Notes: generated from the sequence alone by a model not told the origin. A stretch of 64,000 nucleotides of DNA from Streptomyces litmocidini (GCF_014649755.1 NZ_BMTQ01000019.1:1-64000), one strand, 5' to 3'; counted from the first letter of the stretch, positions 41,768 to 50,751 are shown. Made by a program: numbers and translations.

Positions 41768-42494
41768 GCTCGGTGACGGGCACCAGCCGCAGGCCCTTCG
41801 GCCGCTCGGCCAGGGCGTCCGAGCACTCGTTCTTCGGGACGAGGAAGACGGTGGCCCCGTCCCGGGCGGCTGCCTGCGTCTTCAGGGAGACTCCGCCGAC
41901 CGCGCCGACCGCGCCGTCCGGCTCGATCGTCCCCGTACCGGCGACGATCCGGCCGCCGGTGAGGTCGCCCCCGGCCCCGTCGCCGTCGAGCTTGTCGACG
42001 ATGCCGAGGGAGAAGAGCAGCCCGGCGCTGGGCCCGCCGATGTCCGCGAGGTGCAGGGTCACCTTCACCTTCTCGGGATCCTTCTTCAGGTACCCGAGCG
42101 CGGCGAGGGTGGCGGCGTCCTGCGACTCCTTCATCTGCCCGAGGTTGTGCTTCTCGATCTCGGCGTCGGACTTCCCCGAGGGGTAGACCGAGTCGTGCGG
42201 CAGGACGGCCCGGTCGGTGCGGAACCAGGCGTCGGCCACGTCGCCGAGGTCCACGTCGGTGGACGGCCCGGTCGCGATGATCGTCGTCATCCGCAGCTGC
42301 CCCTCGGTGGGCCGGACGGGAGCGCCGGTGATGGTGATGACCTCCCGTCCCTGGTCCTCGCCGAGCACGTCGGCGGTCGTACCGGGCTGCGCGATCGCGT
42401 ACGGCAGCGGCGCGAGCCCGACGACGGCGAAGAGGGCGGCGACGGGCAGGGCGCAGACCGCGAGGGCACGGGGACGGGAGAGGCTGGAGAGCAC
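41700..42494 (-). CDS. Membrane-anchored Lon-type serine protease
   Basis: A 264-aa protein with an N-terminal membrane segment (ALAVCALPVAALFAVVGLAPL) and a C-terminal Lon proteolytic domain. The Ser-Lys dyad is Ser156 in DIGGPSAGLLFSLG and Lys205 in GGVSLKTQAA. It resembles the YlbL proteases, but the stretch between anchor and protease is too short for the PDZ domain those usually carry. It probably degrades or processes envelope proteins at the outer face. Convergent with the MFS gene. Confidence 0.87.
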   Translation of the reverse strand: MLSSLSRPRALAVCALPVAALFAVVGLAPLPYAIAQPGTTADVLGEDQGREVITITGAPVRPTEGQLRMTTIIATGPSTDVDLGDVADAWFRTDRAVLPHDSVYPSGKSDAEIEKHNLGQMKESQDAATLAALGYLKKDPEKVKVTLHLADIGGPSAGLLFSLGIVDKLDGDGAGGDLTGGRIVAGTGTIEPDGAVGAVGGVSLKTQAAARDGATVFLVPKNECSDALAERPKGLRLVPVTELSDAVASLRALRQGQESKVPSC

Positions 42495-42503
42495 GCCCCC
42501 AAT

Positions 42504-43634
42504 CTACTGGGGCGCGCGCCGGGGCCGGGCCGGGGGCGCGGACGCCCGGAGCCGGTGGTCGAAGAAGGCCCGCACACCGCGCCGTACGAGGGCCGTCGCC
42601 GCCGCCGTGTCCCCCGCCCCGACGAGCGCGGCCCTGGCGCCGGCGGTGACGAGTCCGGCGGCCTGGAGCTGCGGGACGAGGTGCGCGTAGTCGCTGAAGA
42701 TCCAGTGGTTGGCACCGGTCAGCAGGACGCGTCGGGCCGGAACCCCTTCCCAGGAACGTACGAGACGGTCGGCCCACTCGAATCCGTCCGTACGGAACAT
42801 CAGCAACGGCCGGTCGAGGCCGGCCACGAGGTCCGGGTCCAGGTCCAGGTAGCCCTCCAGGTCGACGCCGGCGGCGACCCGGTCGTCGGAGGCCAGGAGG
42901 TGGACGGCGGCGGTGCCGCCCGCCGAGTGCCCGTACACGCCGATCCGGTCCAGGTCCATGAGGGGGGCGAGGGGCAGGTCCCCGAGCCGGTCGAGGACGA
43001 AGCGGAGGTCCCCGACCCGGGTGTCGATCATGGTGCGGAAGGTCGCCGGGTCCGGATCGCCCCGGAGGACCGTCCAGCGGATCCCGCTCGGCAGCTCCAC
43101 CTGGCTGGCGTCGCCCGGGTGGTCGACGAGGACCACGACCCGGCCGTGGCTCGCGAGGTCCTCGGCGAGGGTCGTGCCGAGGGTGCGGGAGTCGCCGCCG
43201 CCCGGGGTGTACAGCAGCACCGGGCGGCGCCCGGGGAGCGGGGGCGCGTTCACGTGGCCGTGGGTGAGGACCGCGCCCCAGTCGACGCCGGCGGCGGGCA
43301 GGCCGGGGTGCACCAGGGGCGCCAGGCCGGCGAACTCCCGGGCCTCGGCGGGGGTGAGCTGCGGGGCGCGCGGGAAGCCGCGGACGGTACGGGCCGGGTA
43401 GAGGACGCTGATCATCACCTCCCGGGCGCCGGGCTGCCACGGGTCGTCGCGGGAGGTGTCCGTCAGGGCGAAGGTGCGGAGTCCGACGCGGTGGGGGCCG
43501 GTCGGGGCGGGCAGCCCGAGGGCGACGGTCCCCTCCGCCGCCCGTGCGACGGAGGAGCCGAGCAGGACGGCGGCGGCCCCGAGGAGGGCGCTCCTGGCGA
43601 CGGTACGGCGGCTGGGTGCGGGGTGTTCGGTCAT
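42504..43634 (-). CDS. Tat-exported alpha/beta hydrolase (PAF-acetylhydrolase-like)
   Basis: A 376-aa secreted hydrolase. The N-terminus has a twin-arginine signal (SRRTVARSALLGAAAVLLGSSVARA). The nucleophile elbow is VYGHSAGGTAAV, GGGDSRTLG may form the oxyanion region, and the HWIFSDYAHL area carries a candidate catalytic histidine. The fold matches platelet-activating-factor acetylhydrolase/chlorophyllase-like esterases. An ATG nine bases upstream is an alternative start. It lies 9 bp before the Lon-like gene on the same strand. Confidence 0.82.
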   Translation of the reverse strand: MTEHPAPSRRTVARSALLGAAAVLLGSSVARAAEGTVALGLPAPTGPHRVGLRTFALTDTSRDDPWQPGAREVMISVLYPARTVRGFPRAPQLTPAEAREFAGLAPLVHPGLPAAGVDWGAVLTHGHVNAPPLPGRRPVLLYTPGGGDSRTLGTTLAEDLASHGRVVVLVDHPGDASQVELPSGIRWTVLRGDPDPATFRTMIDTRVGDLRFVLDRLGDLPLAPLMDLDRIGVYGHSAGGTAAVHLLASDDRVAAGVDLEGYLDLDPDLVAGLDRPLLMFRTDGFEWADRLVRSWEGVPARRVLLTGANHWIFSDYAHLVPQLQAAGLVTAGARAALVGAGDTAAATALVRRGVRAFFDHRLRASAPPARPRRAPQ

Positions 43635-43713
43635 GCACGGCATCCTGGGGCGGGGCGGGGCACGGCGCGAAGGTTGAGGCCTGGCCCGAAAGGCTGGCGA
43701 ACCGGGGGGAAGC

Positions 43714-44658
43714 TTGTTGCGCATCCACTTCACGGCGGAGGACTTCACCCGGGTGCGGTTCGCGCCCCGCCCGTCCCCCGTGCCCGAGCTGCACGCCGCG
43801 CTGATGATGCTCGGCGCCCCGCACGAGGAGCTGCTCTTCGGACGCTGGCGGGGCAGGCTGCTGCGCGCCCTGCCGCGCGCGGCCGAACCGCTCGCGGACC
43901 TGGTGCCGGGCGGGGTGGCGCCGTACTTCCTCGACGTCCTGGGCGAGACGCGGGAGGAAGGCCTCGCGCTGATCCGGGAGGCGGCCCGGCCGGAATTCGT
44001 ACGGTCCGAACTGGAACGGGTGTACGCGGGGCGGCGCGCCGCCCCGCCGCCGTGGATCCGGGGCCTGCACGACGGGGAGGAGAGGGCGTGGCAGGTGCTG
44101 GAACGGGCGCAGCGGGCGGCGTACGAGACGGTTCTGGCGCCCGTGTGGCCGCTGGTCCAGGACCTGCACCGGGCGGAGTTCACCCGGCACGCGCTGACGG
44201 TCGCCGAGCAGGGGCTGGGGGCGGCGCTGACGGCGCTGGCGCCGGGACTTTCCGACGGCGTCTGGTCGTGGCCGGGTGCCGCGTCGCGCGAGGTGCGGCT
44301 CGCCGGGCGCGGCCTCGTCCTCCTGCCGACCTTCCACTGGCGGGGCGGCCCGCTCGTCCAGGACCTCCCGGACCGCCCGGTGGTCCTGGCCTACCCGGCG
44401 GGCGGGGGCCTGCCACTCGCCCCCTCCGGGGCCGAGGAGGGACTCGCCGGAGTGTTGGGCCGGACCCGCGCCGAACTCCTGCGGGTCCTGACGCAACCCC
44501 GCACGACCACGGAACTGGCCCGGTGCCTCGGCGTCAGCAACGCGACGGCCTCGGCGCACGCGGCGGCGCTGCGGGGGGCGGGGCTGCTCACGACGACCCG
44601 CACGGGCAGGTCGGTCCATCACGCACCGACACCGCTGGGCGAACTCCTGAAGCGGTGA
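43714..44658 (+). CDS. ArsR/DUF5937-like winged-helix regulator
   Basis: A 314-aa protein starting at TTG. A ~230-residue N-terminal domain begins LRIHFTAEDFTRVRFAPRPSPVPEL. The C-terminal winged helix is LLRVLTQPRTTTELARCLGVSNATASAHAAALRGAGLL. This domain order is common in streptomycete regulators annotated ArsR or DUF5937. The target is unknown. It is divergent from the Tat hydrolase. Confidence 0.82.
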   Translation: MLRIHFTAEDFTRVRFAPRPSPVPELHAALMMLGAPHEELLFGRWRGRLLRALPRAAEPLADLVPGGVAPYFLDVLGETREEGLALIREAARPEFVRSELERVYAGRRAAPPPWIRGLHDGEERAWQVLERAQRAAYETVLAPVWPLVQDLHRAEFTRHALTVAEQGLGAALTALAPGLSDGVWSWPGAASREVRLAGRGLVLLPTFHWRGGPLVQDLPDRPVVLAYPAGGGLPLAPSGAEEGLAGVLGRTRAELLRVLTQPRTTTELARCLGVSNATASAHAAALRGAGLLTTTRTGRSVHHAPTPLGELLKR

Positions 44659-44770
44659 CCCCCACCGCCCGCCCCTCCACCGGCCCCGCGGCAAGCCGAC
44701 GCCCCGCCGGGCCGGTTGCCCGCCCTCGCGCCCCCGCTGTGGGCTGCGCCCGCCGGGGCGGCGCCCACCC

Positions 44771-45017
44771 CCGTTGTGGGCAGTCGTTCCGCTGGGGCGA
44801 GGGGGGTCCCCCCTGCTCGAGCGAAGCCGAGAGCTCGGGGGAGGGTGGGCACAACGGACGGCGCCCTTGCCGGCGCCCGAGGCTCCCGCGCCTGAACCCG
44901 CACCGACGGGCACGGCGCACACGGGGTGCGGGTCGAGGCCCGGAACGCGGAGGCGCCGCTGGGCGCGCCGTCCCGTGTGCCCACCCGTCCCGCCCAGCGG
45001 GACGATTGCCCACACGG
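44771..45017. mobile_element. MITE-like dispersed element, copy B (inverted)
   Basis: The reverse complement of the element at 37254-37501, differing at only a few positions over about 247 bp and ending in the same terminal inverted repeats. It is non-coding. Its flanks are different, so the boundaries are clear. Confidence 0.8.
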
Positions 45018-45188
45018 GGGGGGCGGGAGGGGCAACGCCCAGCCGGGCGCGGGCCCAGACACGCAGGGGCACCGCCCCGCAGGGCGCGGGCTCCGCACGG
45101 CGGGTGGGCCGTGGGCGCACCGCCCCGCAGGCACACGCCCGCCCCCGCAGGCACACGCCCGCCCGGCGAGGGCGTCGGCCCGGCGGGC

Positions 45189-45340
45189 GCAACCCGTACG
45201 GAAGCGGGGGCGCGCCGACGGGCGCAGCGCGTACGGAAGCGGGGGTCGCCCGTACGGAGGGGCGCAGCCCGTACGGAAGCGGGGGTCGCCCGTACGGAGG
45301 GGCACAGCCCGTACGGAGGCGGGGTCGCCCGGGTGCGGGG
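45189..45340. repeat. 40-bp tandem repeat upstream of the IclR gene's 3' end
   Basis: Units starting gtacggaagcgggggtcgcc lie at 45231 and 45271 with a partial third at 45311; a diverged one precedes them. Together with copy B of the dispersed element they fill the 696-bp gap between two convergent genes, in which I see no real gene. Confidence 0.75.
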
Positions 45341-45354
45341 TTCGTTGCCGCGCT

Positions 45355-45996
45355 CTAGCGCAGCGCGTCCGCGACCTCTCGGGCCGCGTCCACCACCCGC
45401 GGCCCCACCCGCTCCGGCACCGCGTCCGCGAGCATGACGACGCCGACGCTGCCCTCGACGCCGGTGACGCCGACCAGCGGCGCGGCCGCGCCGCTGGCGC
45501 CGGCCTCCAGTTCGCCGTGGGTGAGGGTGAAGCCGGGTTCGGTCAGTCCGCCCTGGCGGGCGGCGAGGATCGCGCGGCCGGCGGCGCCCCGGTCGAGCGG
45601 GTGCCGGAAGCCGGCCCGGTAGGCGACGTGGTAGTCGGTCCAGGTCGGTTCGACGACGGCGACGGCGAGCGCCTCCGCGCCGTCGACGAGGGTCAGGTGG
45701 GCGGTCGCCCCTATGTCCTCGGCGAGCGAGCGCAGCGCGGGCAGCGCGGCCTCGCGCACCAGGGGGTGGACCTGGCGGCCGAGCCGCAGCACGCCGAGGC
45801 CGACGCGGGCGCGTCCGCCGAGGTCGCGGCGGACGAGGGCGTGCTGCTCGAGCGTGGCGAGGAGCCGGTAGACCACGGTCCGGTTGACGCCGAGTCTGTT
45901 GGACAACTCGGTGACCGTCAGGCCGTGGTCGGTGTCGGCGAGCAGTTTGAGGACTCTGAGTCCCCGGTCGAGCGTCTGGGAGGTCTCCGCGGTCAC
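45355..45996 (-). CDS. IclR family transcriptional regulator
   Basis: A 213-aa regulator. The N-terminal winged helix is TLDRGLRVLKLLADTDHGLTVTELSNRLGVNRTVVYRLLATLEQHALVRRD. The C-terminal ligand domain includes DRGAAGRAILAARQGG and ends early compared with typical 250-aa members. The GTG start is preceded by GAAGGAGAG. No adjacent catabolic operon is visible, so the target is unknown. Confidence 0.9.
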   Translation of the reverse strand: MTAETSQTLDRGLRVLKLLADTDHGLTVTELSNRLGVNRTVVYRLLATLEQHALVRRDLGGRARVGLGVLRLGRQVHPLVREAALPALRSLAEDIGATAHLTLVDGAEALAVAVVEPTWTDYHVAYRAGFRHPLDRGAAGRAILAARQGGLTEPGFTLTHGELEAGASGAAAPLVGVTGVEGSVGVVMLADAVPERVGPRVVDAAREVADALR

Positions 45997-46355
45997 GACG
46001 CCCTCTCCTTCAGGGTGAGTGGCGGCGGGCTCTCACGGAGTTACGGCGCCGGTCCCGCGGCGACGCACGTCAGAGGCCGCCGGCAGGAAGGGGTACACCG
46101 GCTGCGCTCCGCGGCGGCGCTGCCACGGGGCGAATGCTTGTGAGCCGGGACAGTAGCGGCGCGCTCCGCTGAGCGGAAGACCTCGTCCAGAATCCGGGCG
46201 CAGGCGACCGGATGAAGACGTTTCGGGACCTTCGTCGGTCGTACGAGGGACTTTGGCGGACAAGATCGGCTATGTCGTGCACGTAGCGTGGAGGTGGCGG
46301 GAGGCCGACCGTGGGGGCCGGTCTCCGGGCCCGCTCCCGTTCCTCACGGGACGCG
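45997..46355. other. Intergenic region upstream of the IclR gene
   Basis: About 360 bp without a supported gene. It must contain the IclR promoter on the minus strand. A short palindrome tcgtacga lies at 46239-46246. I see no RNA gene. Confidence 0.4.
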
Positions 46356-46389
46356 CGAGGCCCGTACGCGCGGCGGCGTACGGGCCTCG
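46356..46389 (-). terminator. Hairpin after the helicase gene
   Basis: A perfect 14-bp stem (cgaggcccgtacgc) with a 6-nt loop, 30 bp beyond the helicase stop, without a T run. Confidence 0.7.
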
Positions 46390-46419
46390 GTCACCCATCG
46401 GACCCCCTGGGGGCCGGGG

Positions 46420-48216
46420 TCAGCGCATGCGGGTGGCCCACTCCTGGACCTTCTTGATCCGTTCCCGGATCTGCCCCGCCGTCGCCTCCGCGCTCGGCGG
46501 CCCGCCGCAGACCCGGCGCAGCTCGGTGTGGATCACGCCGTGGGGCTTGCCGCTCTGATGAACGTACGCACCCACCATCGTGTTGAGCTGTTTCCTCAGT
46601 TCGAGGAGCTCCTTGTGGGAAACGACGGGACGCCGTTCCGCCGGAAGCTCCAGGAGGTCCGCCTCGGTGTCCGGCTTCTTCCGGCTGTGCGCGATCTGCC
46701 GGGCCTGGCGCTTCTGGAGGAGCAGCTGCACCTGGTCGGGTTCGAGGAGGCCGGGGATGCCGAGGTAGTCCTGCTCCTCCTCGCTGCCGGGGTGGGCCTG
46801 CATGCCGAACTCGGCGCTGTTGTACAGCACGCGGTCGAAGACGGCGTCGGACTCCAGCGCCTCGAAGGGCAGCATGTCCTGCTCGCCGGTGTCCTCGTCC
46901 TGCTGCCGCTCGGCCTCGGCCATCTCCTTCTCGGACTCGGCGTACGGGTCCTCGTCCTCGCCGGCCTTCTTCGGCTTGTCGAGGACGTGGTCGCGCTCGA
47001 CCTCCATCTCGTTGGCGAAACCGAGGAGGCTGGGGATCGTGGGAAGGAACACGGACGCGGTCTCGCCGCGCCTGCGGGATCGCACGAAGCGGCCGACGGC
47101 CTGGGCGAAGAAGAGGGGGGTCGAGATGGTGGTGGCGTACACGCCGACGGAGAGGCGGGGGACGTCGACGCCCTCCGACACCATCCTGACCGCGACCATC
47201 CAGCGGTCGGTGCTCTCGCTGAACTCGTCGATGCGGTTCGAGGCTCCGGCGTCGTCGGAGAGGACGACGGTGGCCTTGGTGCCGGTGATCTCACGGATCA
47301 GCTTGGCGTACGCGCGGGCCGAGTCCTGGTCGGAGGCGATGACGAGGCCGCCGGCGTCCGGGATGGACTTGCGGACCTCGGTCAGCCGCCGGTCGGCGGC
47401 GCGCAGGACGTTCGGCATCCACTCGCCCTTGGGGTCGAGCGCGGTGCGCCAGGCCTGCGAGACGGCGTCCTTGGTCATCGGCTCGCCGAGGCGGGCGGCG
47501 ATCTCGTCGCCGGCCTTGGTGCGCCAGCGCATGTTGCCGCTGTAGGAGAGGAAGATGACCGGCCGGACGACCCCGTCGCCGAGGGCGTTGCCGTAGCCGT
47601 AGGTGTAGTCGGCCGACGACCGCCGGATGCCGTCGTTCCCCTCCTCGTACGTGACGAAGGGGATCGGGTTGGTGTCCGAGCGGAAGGGGGTGCCGGTGAG
47701 GGCGAGGCGGCGCGTGGCGGGCTCGAAGGCCTCCAGGCAGGCCTCGCCCCAGGACTTGGAGTCTCCGGCGTGGTGGATCTCGTCGAGGATGACGAGGGTC
47801 TTGCGCTGTTCGGATCGGTTGCGGTGGAGCATGGGCCGTACGCCGACGCCCGCGTAGGTGATGGCGACGCCGTCGTACTCCTTGCTGAGCGGGCCGGCAC
47901 TGTACTCCGGGTCCAGCTTGATCCCTATCCGCGCCGCGGCGGCCGCCCACTGCTTCTTCAGGTGCTCGGTGGGGGCGACGACGGTGACCTGCTGCACGAC
48001 GTGGTGGTGCAGCAGCCATGAGGCGAGGGTCAGCGCGAAGGTGGTCTTGCCGGCGCCGGGCGTGGCGACCGCGAGGAAGTCACGGGGCTGCTCCTGGATG
48101 TACTTCTCCATCGCGCCCTGCTGCCAGGCACGCAGCTTGCCGGCGGTACCCCAGGGGGCCCGGCCGGGGAAGGCGGGAGAGAGGTGATGGGAGGAGGTGG
48201 CGGTGGTGGTAGTCAC
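46420..48216 (-). CDS. Superfamily 2 DEAD/DEAH-box helicase
   Basis: A 598-aa helicase. Motif I is ATPGAGKTTFAL (about 51-62), motif Ia is VAPTEHLKKQW, motif II is LDEIHHAGD and motif III is LTGTPFRSD. The C-terminal core has SEGVDVPRLSVGVYATT and QAVGRFVRSR (motif VI). The arrangement resembles SSL2/ERCC3-like and type I/III restriction helicases, and single-gene homologues are conserved in actinobacteria. The C-terminal ~180 residues are charged and helical. The natural substrate is unknown; nucleic-acid unwinding or translocation is expected. Confidence 0.9.
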   Translation of the reverse strand: MTTTTATSSHHLSPAFPGRAPWGTAGKLRAWQQGAMEKYIQEQPRDFLAVATPGAGKTTFALTLASWLLHHHVVQQVTVVAPTEHLKKQWAAAAARIGIKLDPEYSAGPLSKEYDGVAITYAGVGVRPMLHRNRSEQRKTLVILDEIHHAGDSKSWGEACLEAFEPATRRLALTGTPFRSDTNPIPFVTYEEGNDGIRRSSADYTYGYGNALGDGVVRPVIFLSYSGNMRWRTKAGDEIAARLGEPMTKDAVSQAWRTALDPKGEWMPNVLRAADRRLTEVRKSIPDAGGLVIASDQDSARAYAKLIREITGTKATVVLSDDAGASNRIDEFSESTDRWMVAVRMVSEGVDVPRLSVGVYATTISTPLFFAQAVGRFVRSRRRGETASVFLPTIPSLLGFANEMEVERDHVLDKPKKAGEDEDPYAESEKEMAEAERQQDEDTGEQDMLPFEALESDAVFDRVLYNSAEFGMQAHPGSEEEQDYLGIPGLLEPDQVQLLLQKRQARQIAHSRKKPDTEADLLELPAERRPVVSHKELLELRKQLNTMVGAYVHQSGKPHGVIHTELRRVCGGPPSAEATAGQIRERIKKVQEWATRMR

Positions 48217-48365
48217 GATCTCCGGGTTCGACGCTCGTCCAGATATGACAACCGGGCCACCTTACCGGCGGCCCGGCCGGGATCTCGATCGAACACGGAG
48301 CGGGCGACGCCGTGACCTCGGCCGGTGCGGCGAGCATCACATCCGCCGCACGCCCCGGCCCCGGT

Positions 48366-48737
48366 TCAGCGCGCGAACCTCGGGAGCTGCGCGGCGATCT
48401 CGGGAACGTCGAGGGCCCCTTGGCAGACGTCCAGGACGAACGCCTCGGCCTCGTCGACGTCGAAGTCCGCGTCGAGCGGGTGCCCGTCCAGGTGCAGGAA
48501 GACCCAGGTCGCGTACCAGGCGATGCGCTTGTTGCCGTCCACCAGGCCGTGGTTGCGGGCCAGTGACTCCATGAGCGCGGCGGCCTTCTGCCACACGTCG
48601 GGGTAGGCGTCCTGGCCGAAGACGCTGGACCGCGGGCGAGCCAGGGCCGAGTCGAGCAGGCCGTAGTCCCGTACCTCGTCCGCCCCCAGCCTGGCGGCGA
48701 GGTTCAGCAGCTCGGGGAGGGCGAGGTAGTACGTCAC
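48366..48737 (-). CDS. doc: Doc-type (Fic-fold) toxin of a type II toxin-antitoxin pair
   Basis: A 123-aa Fic-fold protein. The active motif is HGLVDGNKRIAW, matching the Doc form that phosphorylates elongation factor Tu to stop translation. The start YYLALPELLNLAARLG and DYGLLDSALARPRSSVFGQDAYPD are typical of death-on-curing toxins. The GTG overlaps the antitoxin stop by 4 bp, so it is translated after the antitoxin. Confidence 0.9.
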   Translation of the reverse strand: MTYYLALPELLNLAARLGADEVRDYGLLDSALARPRSSVFGQDAYPDVWQKAAALMESLARNHGLVDGNKRIAWYATWVFLHLDGHPLDADFDVDEAEAFVLDVCQGALDVPEIAAQLPRFAR

Positions 48738-48931
48738 GCGAGCCTCCGGTTCAGCTCCTCACTGACCTTGAGGACGTGCTCGGCCGCCTCGTCGAAGAGG
48801 CGGGAGTGCTCGTTCACGGCCCGGATCACGGCGTCGTGGGCGAAGGACTGCATGCTGCGTCCCTCGGCCTCCGCCCGCTCGCGCAGCGCGTCCAGCTCTT
48901 CCTCGGTGAACCTGACATTCAGACCGGCCAT
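48734..48931 (-). CDS. Ribbon-helix-helix antitoxin partner of Doc
   Basis: A 65-aa protein: LNVRFTEEELDALRERAEAEGRSMQSFAHDAVIRAV is a ribbon-helix-helix pattern, followed by a short C-terminal helix for toxin binding. It is directly upstream of and overlaps doc. It probably represses its own promoter together with the toxin. Confidence 0.85.
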   Translation of the reverse strand: MAGLNVRFTEEELDALRERAEAEGRSMQSFAHDAVIRAVNEHSRLFDEAAEHVLKVSEELNRRLA

Positions 48932-48962
48932 GCTTCACGGTACCGCGCGGTACCACACGGTG

Positions 48963-50432
48963 TCATCGGCCTTCCGACGGCTCTCGCAGCCGCGTCGCCA
49001 CCCACACCCCGACCGCCGCCACCCCCGCCACCGGCAGGAAGACGGCCGCGAAGGCGGCCGGGTGGGAGCCGCCGGTCGTGCCCGCGTCCATCGCGTGGCC
49101 CACCGCGCCGCCGCCGAGCGCCGCGAAGGCCGCGCCGCCGGCCGCGAGGAGCAGGACGTTGGAGAGGCCGTCGGAGATCTGGAGCGCGGCCGAGTTGGCG
49201 CCGACCTCCTCGGGGGCCGAGAGCTTCATCAGGAGCACACTGGTCGAGGAGATCACCGCGCCCATGCCGAAGCAGCCGAAGGCCCAGACGACCGCGACCG
49301 TCCACGCCGGCACCCACGCGATCAGCACGGCGGGCGCACCGGCGATCGCGAGGGCGATGAGGAGCATGCCGAGGACGACGAACCGCTCCCGGTACGGCTC
49401 CGTCCACGGCCGGGACTGGATCCAGGAACCGAGCGCCCAGGTGAGGCCGCCGAGGGCGAGGGAGAAGCCGGCCAGGGTAGGGCTGAGACCGCGCTGGGAG
49501 ACCAGCATCAGGGGGATGAAGGACTCCGCGGCGATGAAGGACCCGGCGGCGATGCCGCGGAGCAGGACGACGGAGGGCAGGCCTCGGGCGGCCCGGCAGG
49601 TGCCGCGCGGCAGCAGCCCGCGGACGGCGGGCACGAGCAGCGCGAGGCCGGCCGCGGCGGGCAGGAGGGCGAGCGGCCGCAGTTCCTCGCCCGCGTACTG
49701 GAGGAGGGCCGCGCCCGCCGAGATGCCGAGGGCCAGCACGATCCGGCGCCGGTCCCAGGGGGCGGGGGGCGCCTCCGGGTCGGCGGGGCCGGAGGCGGTG
49801 CGGCGGATCGCCGGGAGGGCGAGGGCCAGCGGGAAGACGACGAGGACGGGGATGCCGACGAAGACCCAGCGCCAGCCGAGCTGCTCGGTGATCGTCCCGG
49901 AGGCGAGGGGGCCGACGATGGAGGGCACGACCCAGCTCGCGGCGAAGGCGGCCATGATCGCGGGCCTGAGGTGTTCGGCGTAGGCCCGGCCCACGACCAC
50001 GTACAGGGCGACGATGACGAGGCCGCCGCCGAGGCCCTGCACGGCACGGCCGAGGATGAACATCCACATGGCGCCGGCGGTCCCGGAGAGGAACAGTCCG
50101 GCGGCGAAGGCACTGATGCCGGTGGTGAGGGACGCGAGCGGGCCGCTCCGGTCGGACCACTGGCCGGCCAGGACCATGCCGAAGAGGCTGGTGGTGAAGT
50201 ACGCGGAGAAGGCGAAGGCGTAGAGCGGGATGCCCTGCAGTTCGCGGGCGGCGACGGGCATGGCGGTGCCGACGGCGGTCGCCTCGAAGGCGATGAGCAG
50301 GACGACGGAGACCATGCCGATGCTGAGCGCCCGGTGGTCCGGGTCGAGGACGGAGCCCTTGGCGTCGCCGTGCGCGGGAGGGGGTGCGGGGGTGGGGGCG
50401 ACGTCGGCGTCGCGGGGTTCGAGGGCGCTCAT
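48963..50432 (-). CDS. MFS drug-efflux-type transporter
   Basis: A 489-aa transporter with about fourteen predicted helices. The start is at MSALEPRD (GGGGGA upstream); the frame beyond it overlaps the tRNA gene and was excluded. GQWSDRSGPLA is the loop 2-3 motif and LGRAVQGLGGGLVIVALYVVVG the helix-4 motif. The subtype resembles the DHA2 family of multidrug pumps. The substrate is unknown. It lies next to the toxin-antitoxin pair. Confidence 0.88.
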   Translation of the reverse strand: MSALEPRDADVAPTPAPPPAHGDAKGSVLDPDHRALSIGMVSVVLLIAFEATAVGTAMPVAARELQGIPLYAFAFSAYFTTSLFGMVLAGQWSDRSGPLASLTTGISAFAAGLFLSGTAGAMWMFILGRAVQGLGGGLVIVALYVVVGRAYAEHLRPAIMAAFAASWVVPSIVGPLASGTITEQLGWRWVFVGIPVLVVFPLALALPAIRRTASGPADPEAPPAPWDRRRIVLALGISAGAALLQYAGEELRPLALLPAAAGLALLVPAVRGLLPRGTCRAARGLPSVVLLRGIAAGSFIAAESFIPLMLVSQRGLSPTLAGFSLALGGLTWALGSWIQSRPWTEPYRERFVVLGMLLIALAIAGAPAVLIAWVPAWTVAVVWAFGCFGMGAVISSTSVLLMKLSAPEEVGANSAALQISDGLSNVLLLAAGGAAFAALGGGAVGHAMDAGTTGGSHPAAFAAVFLPVAGVAAVGVWVATRLREPSEGR

Positions 50433-50470
50433 TCCCCCAGGGTAAGAGGCGAATGCCGGGATGGCTCCTG

Positions 50471-50545
50471 TCAGAAGTCCCGGTCCTCCTCGGCCCTCGG
50501 ACGTACGACCACGAACGGAATGTTGCGGCGGTGTGGCAGTCGCAT
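50471..50545 (-). CDS. Possible 24-aa basic peptide
   Basis: A short frame, MRLPHRRNIPFVVVRPRAEE followed by DRDF, 38 bp before the MFS start. A G-rich stretch precedes it, but no clear ribosome site. It could be a leader peptide or chance; a conserved streptomycete counterpart is only a vague memory. Confidence 0.3.
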   Translation of the reverse strand: MRLPHRRNIPFVVVRPRAEEDRDF

Positions 50546-50611
50546 GGCACGCCCCCCGGAACCCTTGAGCCCCTCCCGGCCCCGCCCTACGGTCGTACTC
50601 GTGCACAACAC

Positions 50612-50683
50612 GACCGTGTGCCCGAGTGGTTGAGGGGCTCGCCTGCAAAGCGAGTTACGCGGGTTCAATTCCCGCCACGGTCT
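50612..50683 (+). tRNA. tRNA-Cys (GCA)
   Basis: A complete 72-nt cloverleaf: acceptor GACCGTG/CACGGTC, anticodon stem CTCGC/GCGAG around CTGCAAA, giving GCA, T arm GCGGG-TTCAATT-CCCGC and discriminator T, which fits bacterial tRNA-Cys. No CCA is encoded. Confidence 0.96.
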
Positions 50684-50751
50684 CGGAGCGGGCCCCTTCG
50701 CGGGGCTCACGGATCTTCACAGCGCGCCGCCCGGTGTGCGACAGTCCGGCC

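Noticed and set aside
41584..45192. A 3.6-kb open frame on the minus strand, and a similar one on the plus strand at 42051-45437
   Set aside because: Both overlap the Lon-like, hydrolase and HTH genes in wrong frames and run through the non-coding repeat element; codon-position GC does not fit.
48366..50432. Doc pair, MFS and helicase as a defence island
   Set aside because: The helicase is a lone conserved type, and no methylase, nuclease or other defence gene is adjacent.
50471..50710. A longer minus-strand frame running across the tRNA-Cys gene
   Set aside because: It would read through a certain tRNA; only the last 24 codons are listed, with low confidence.
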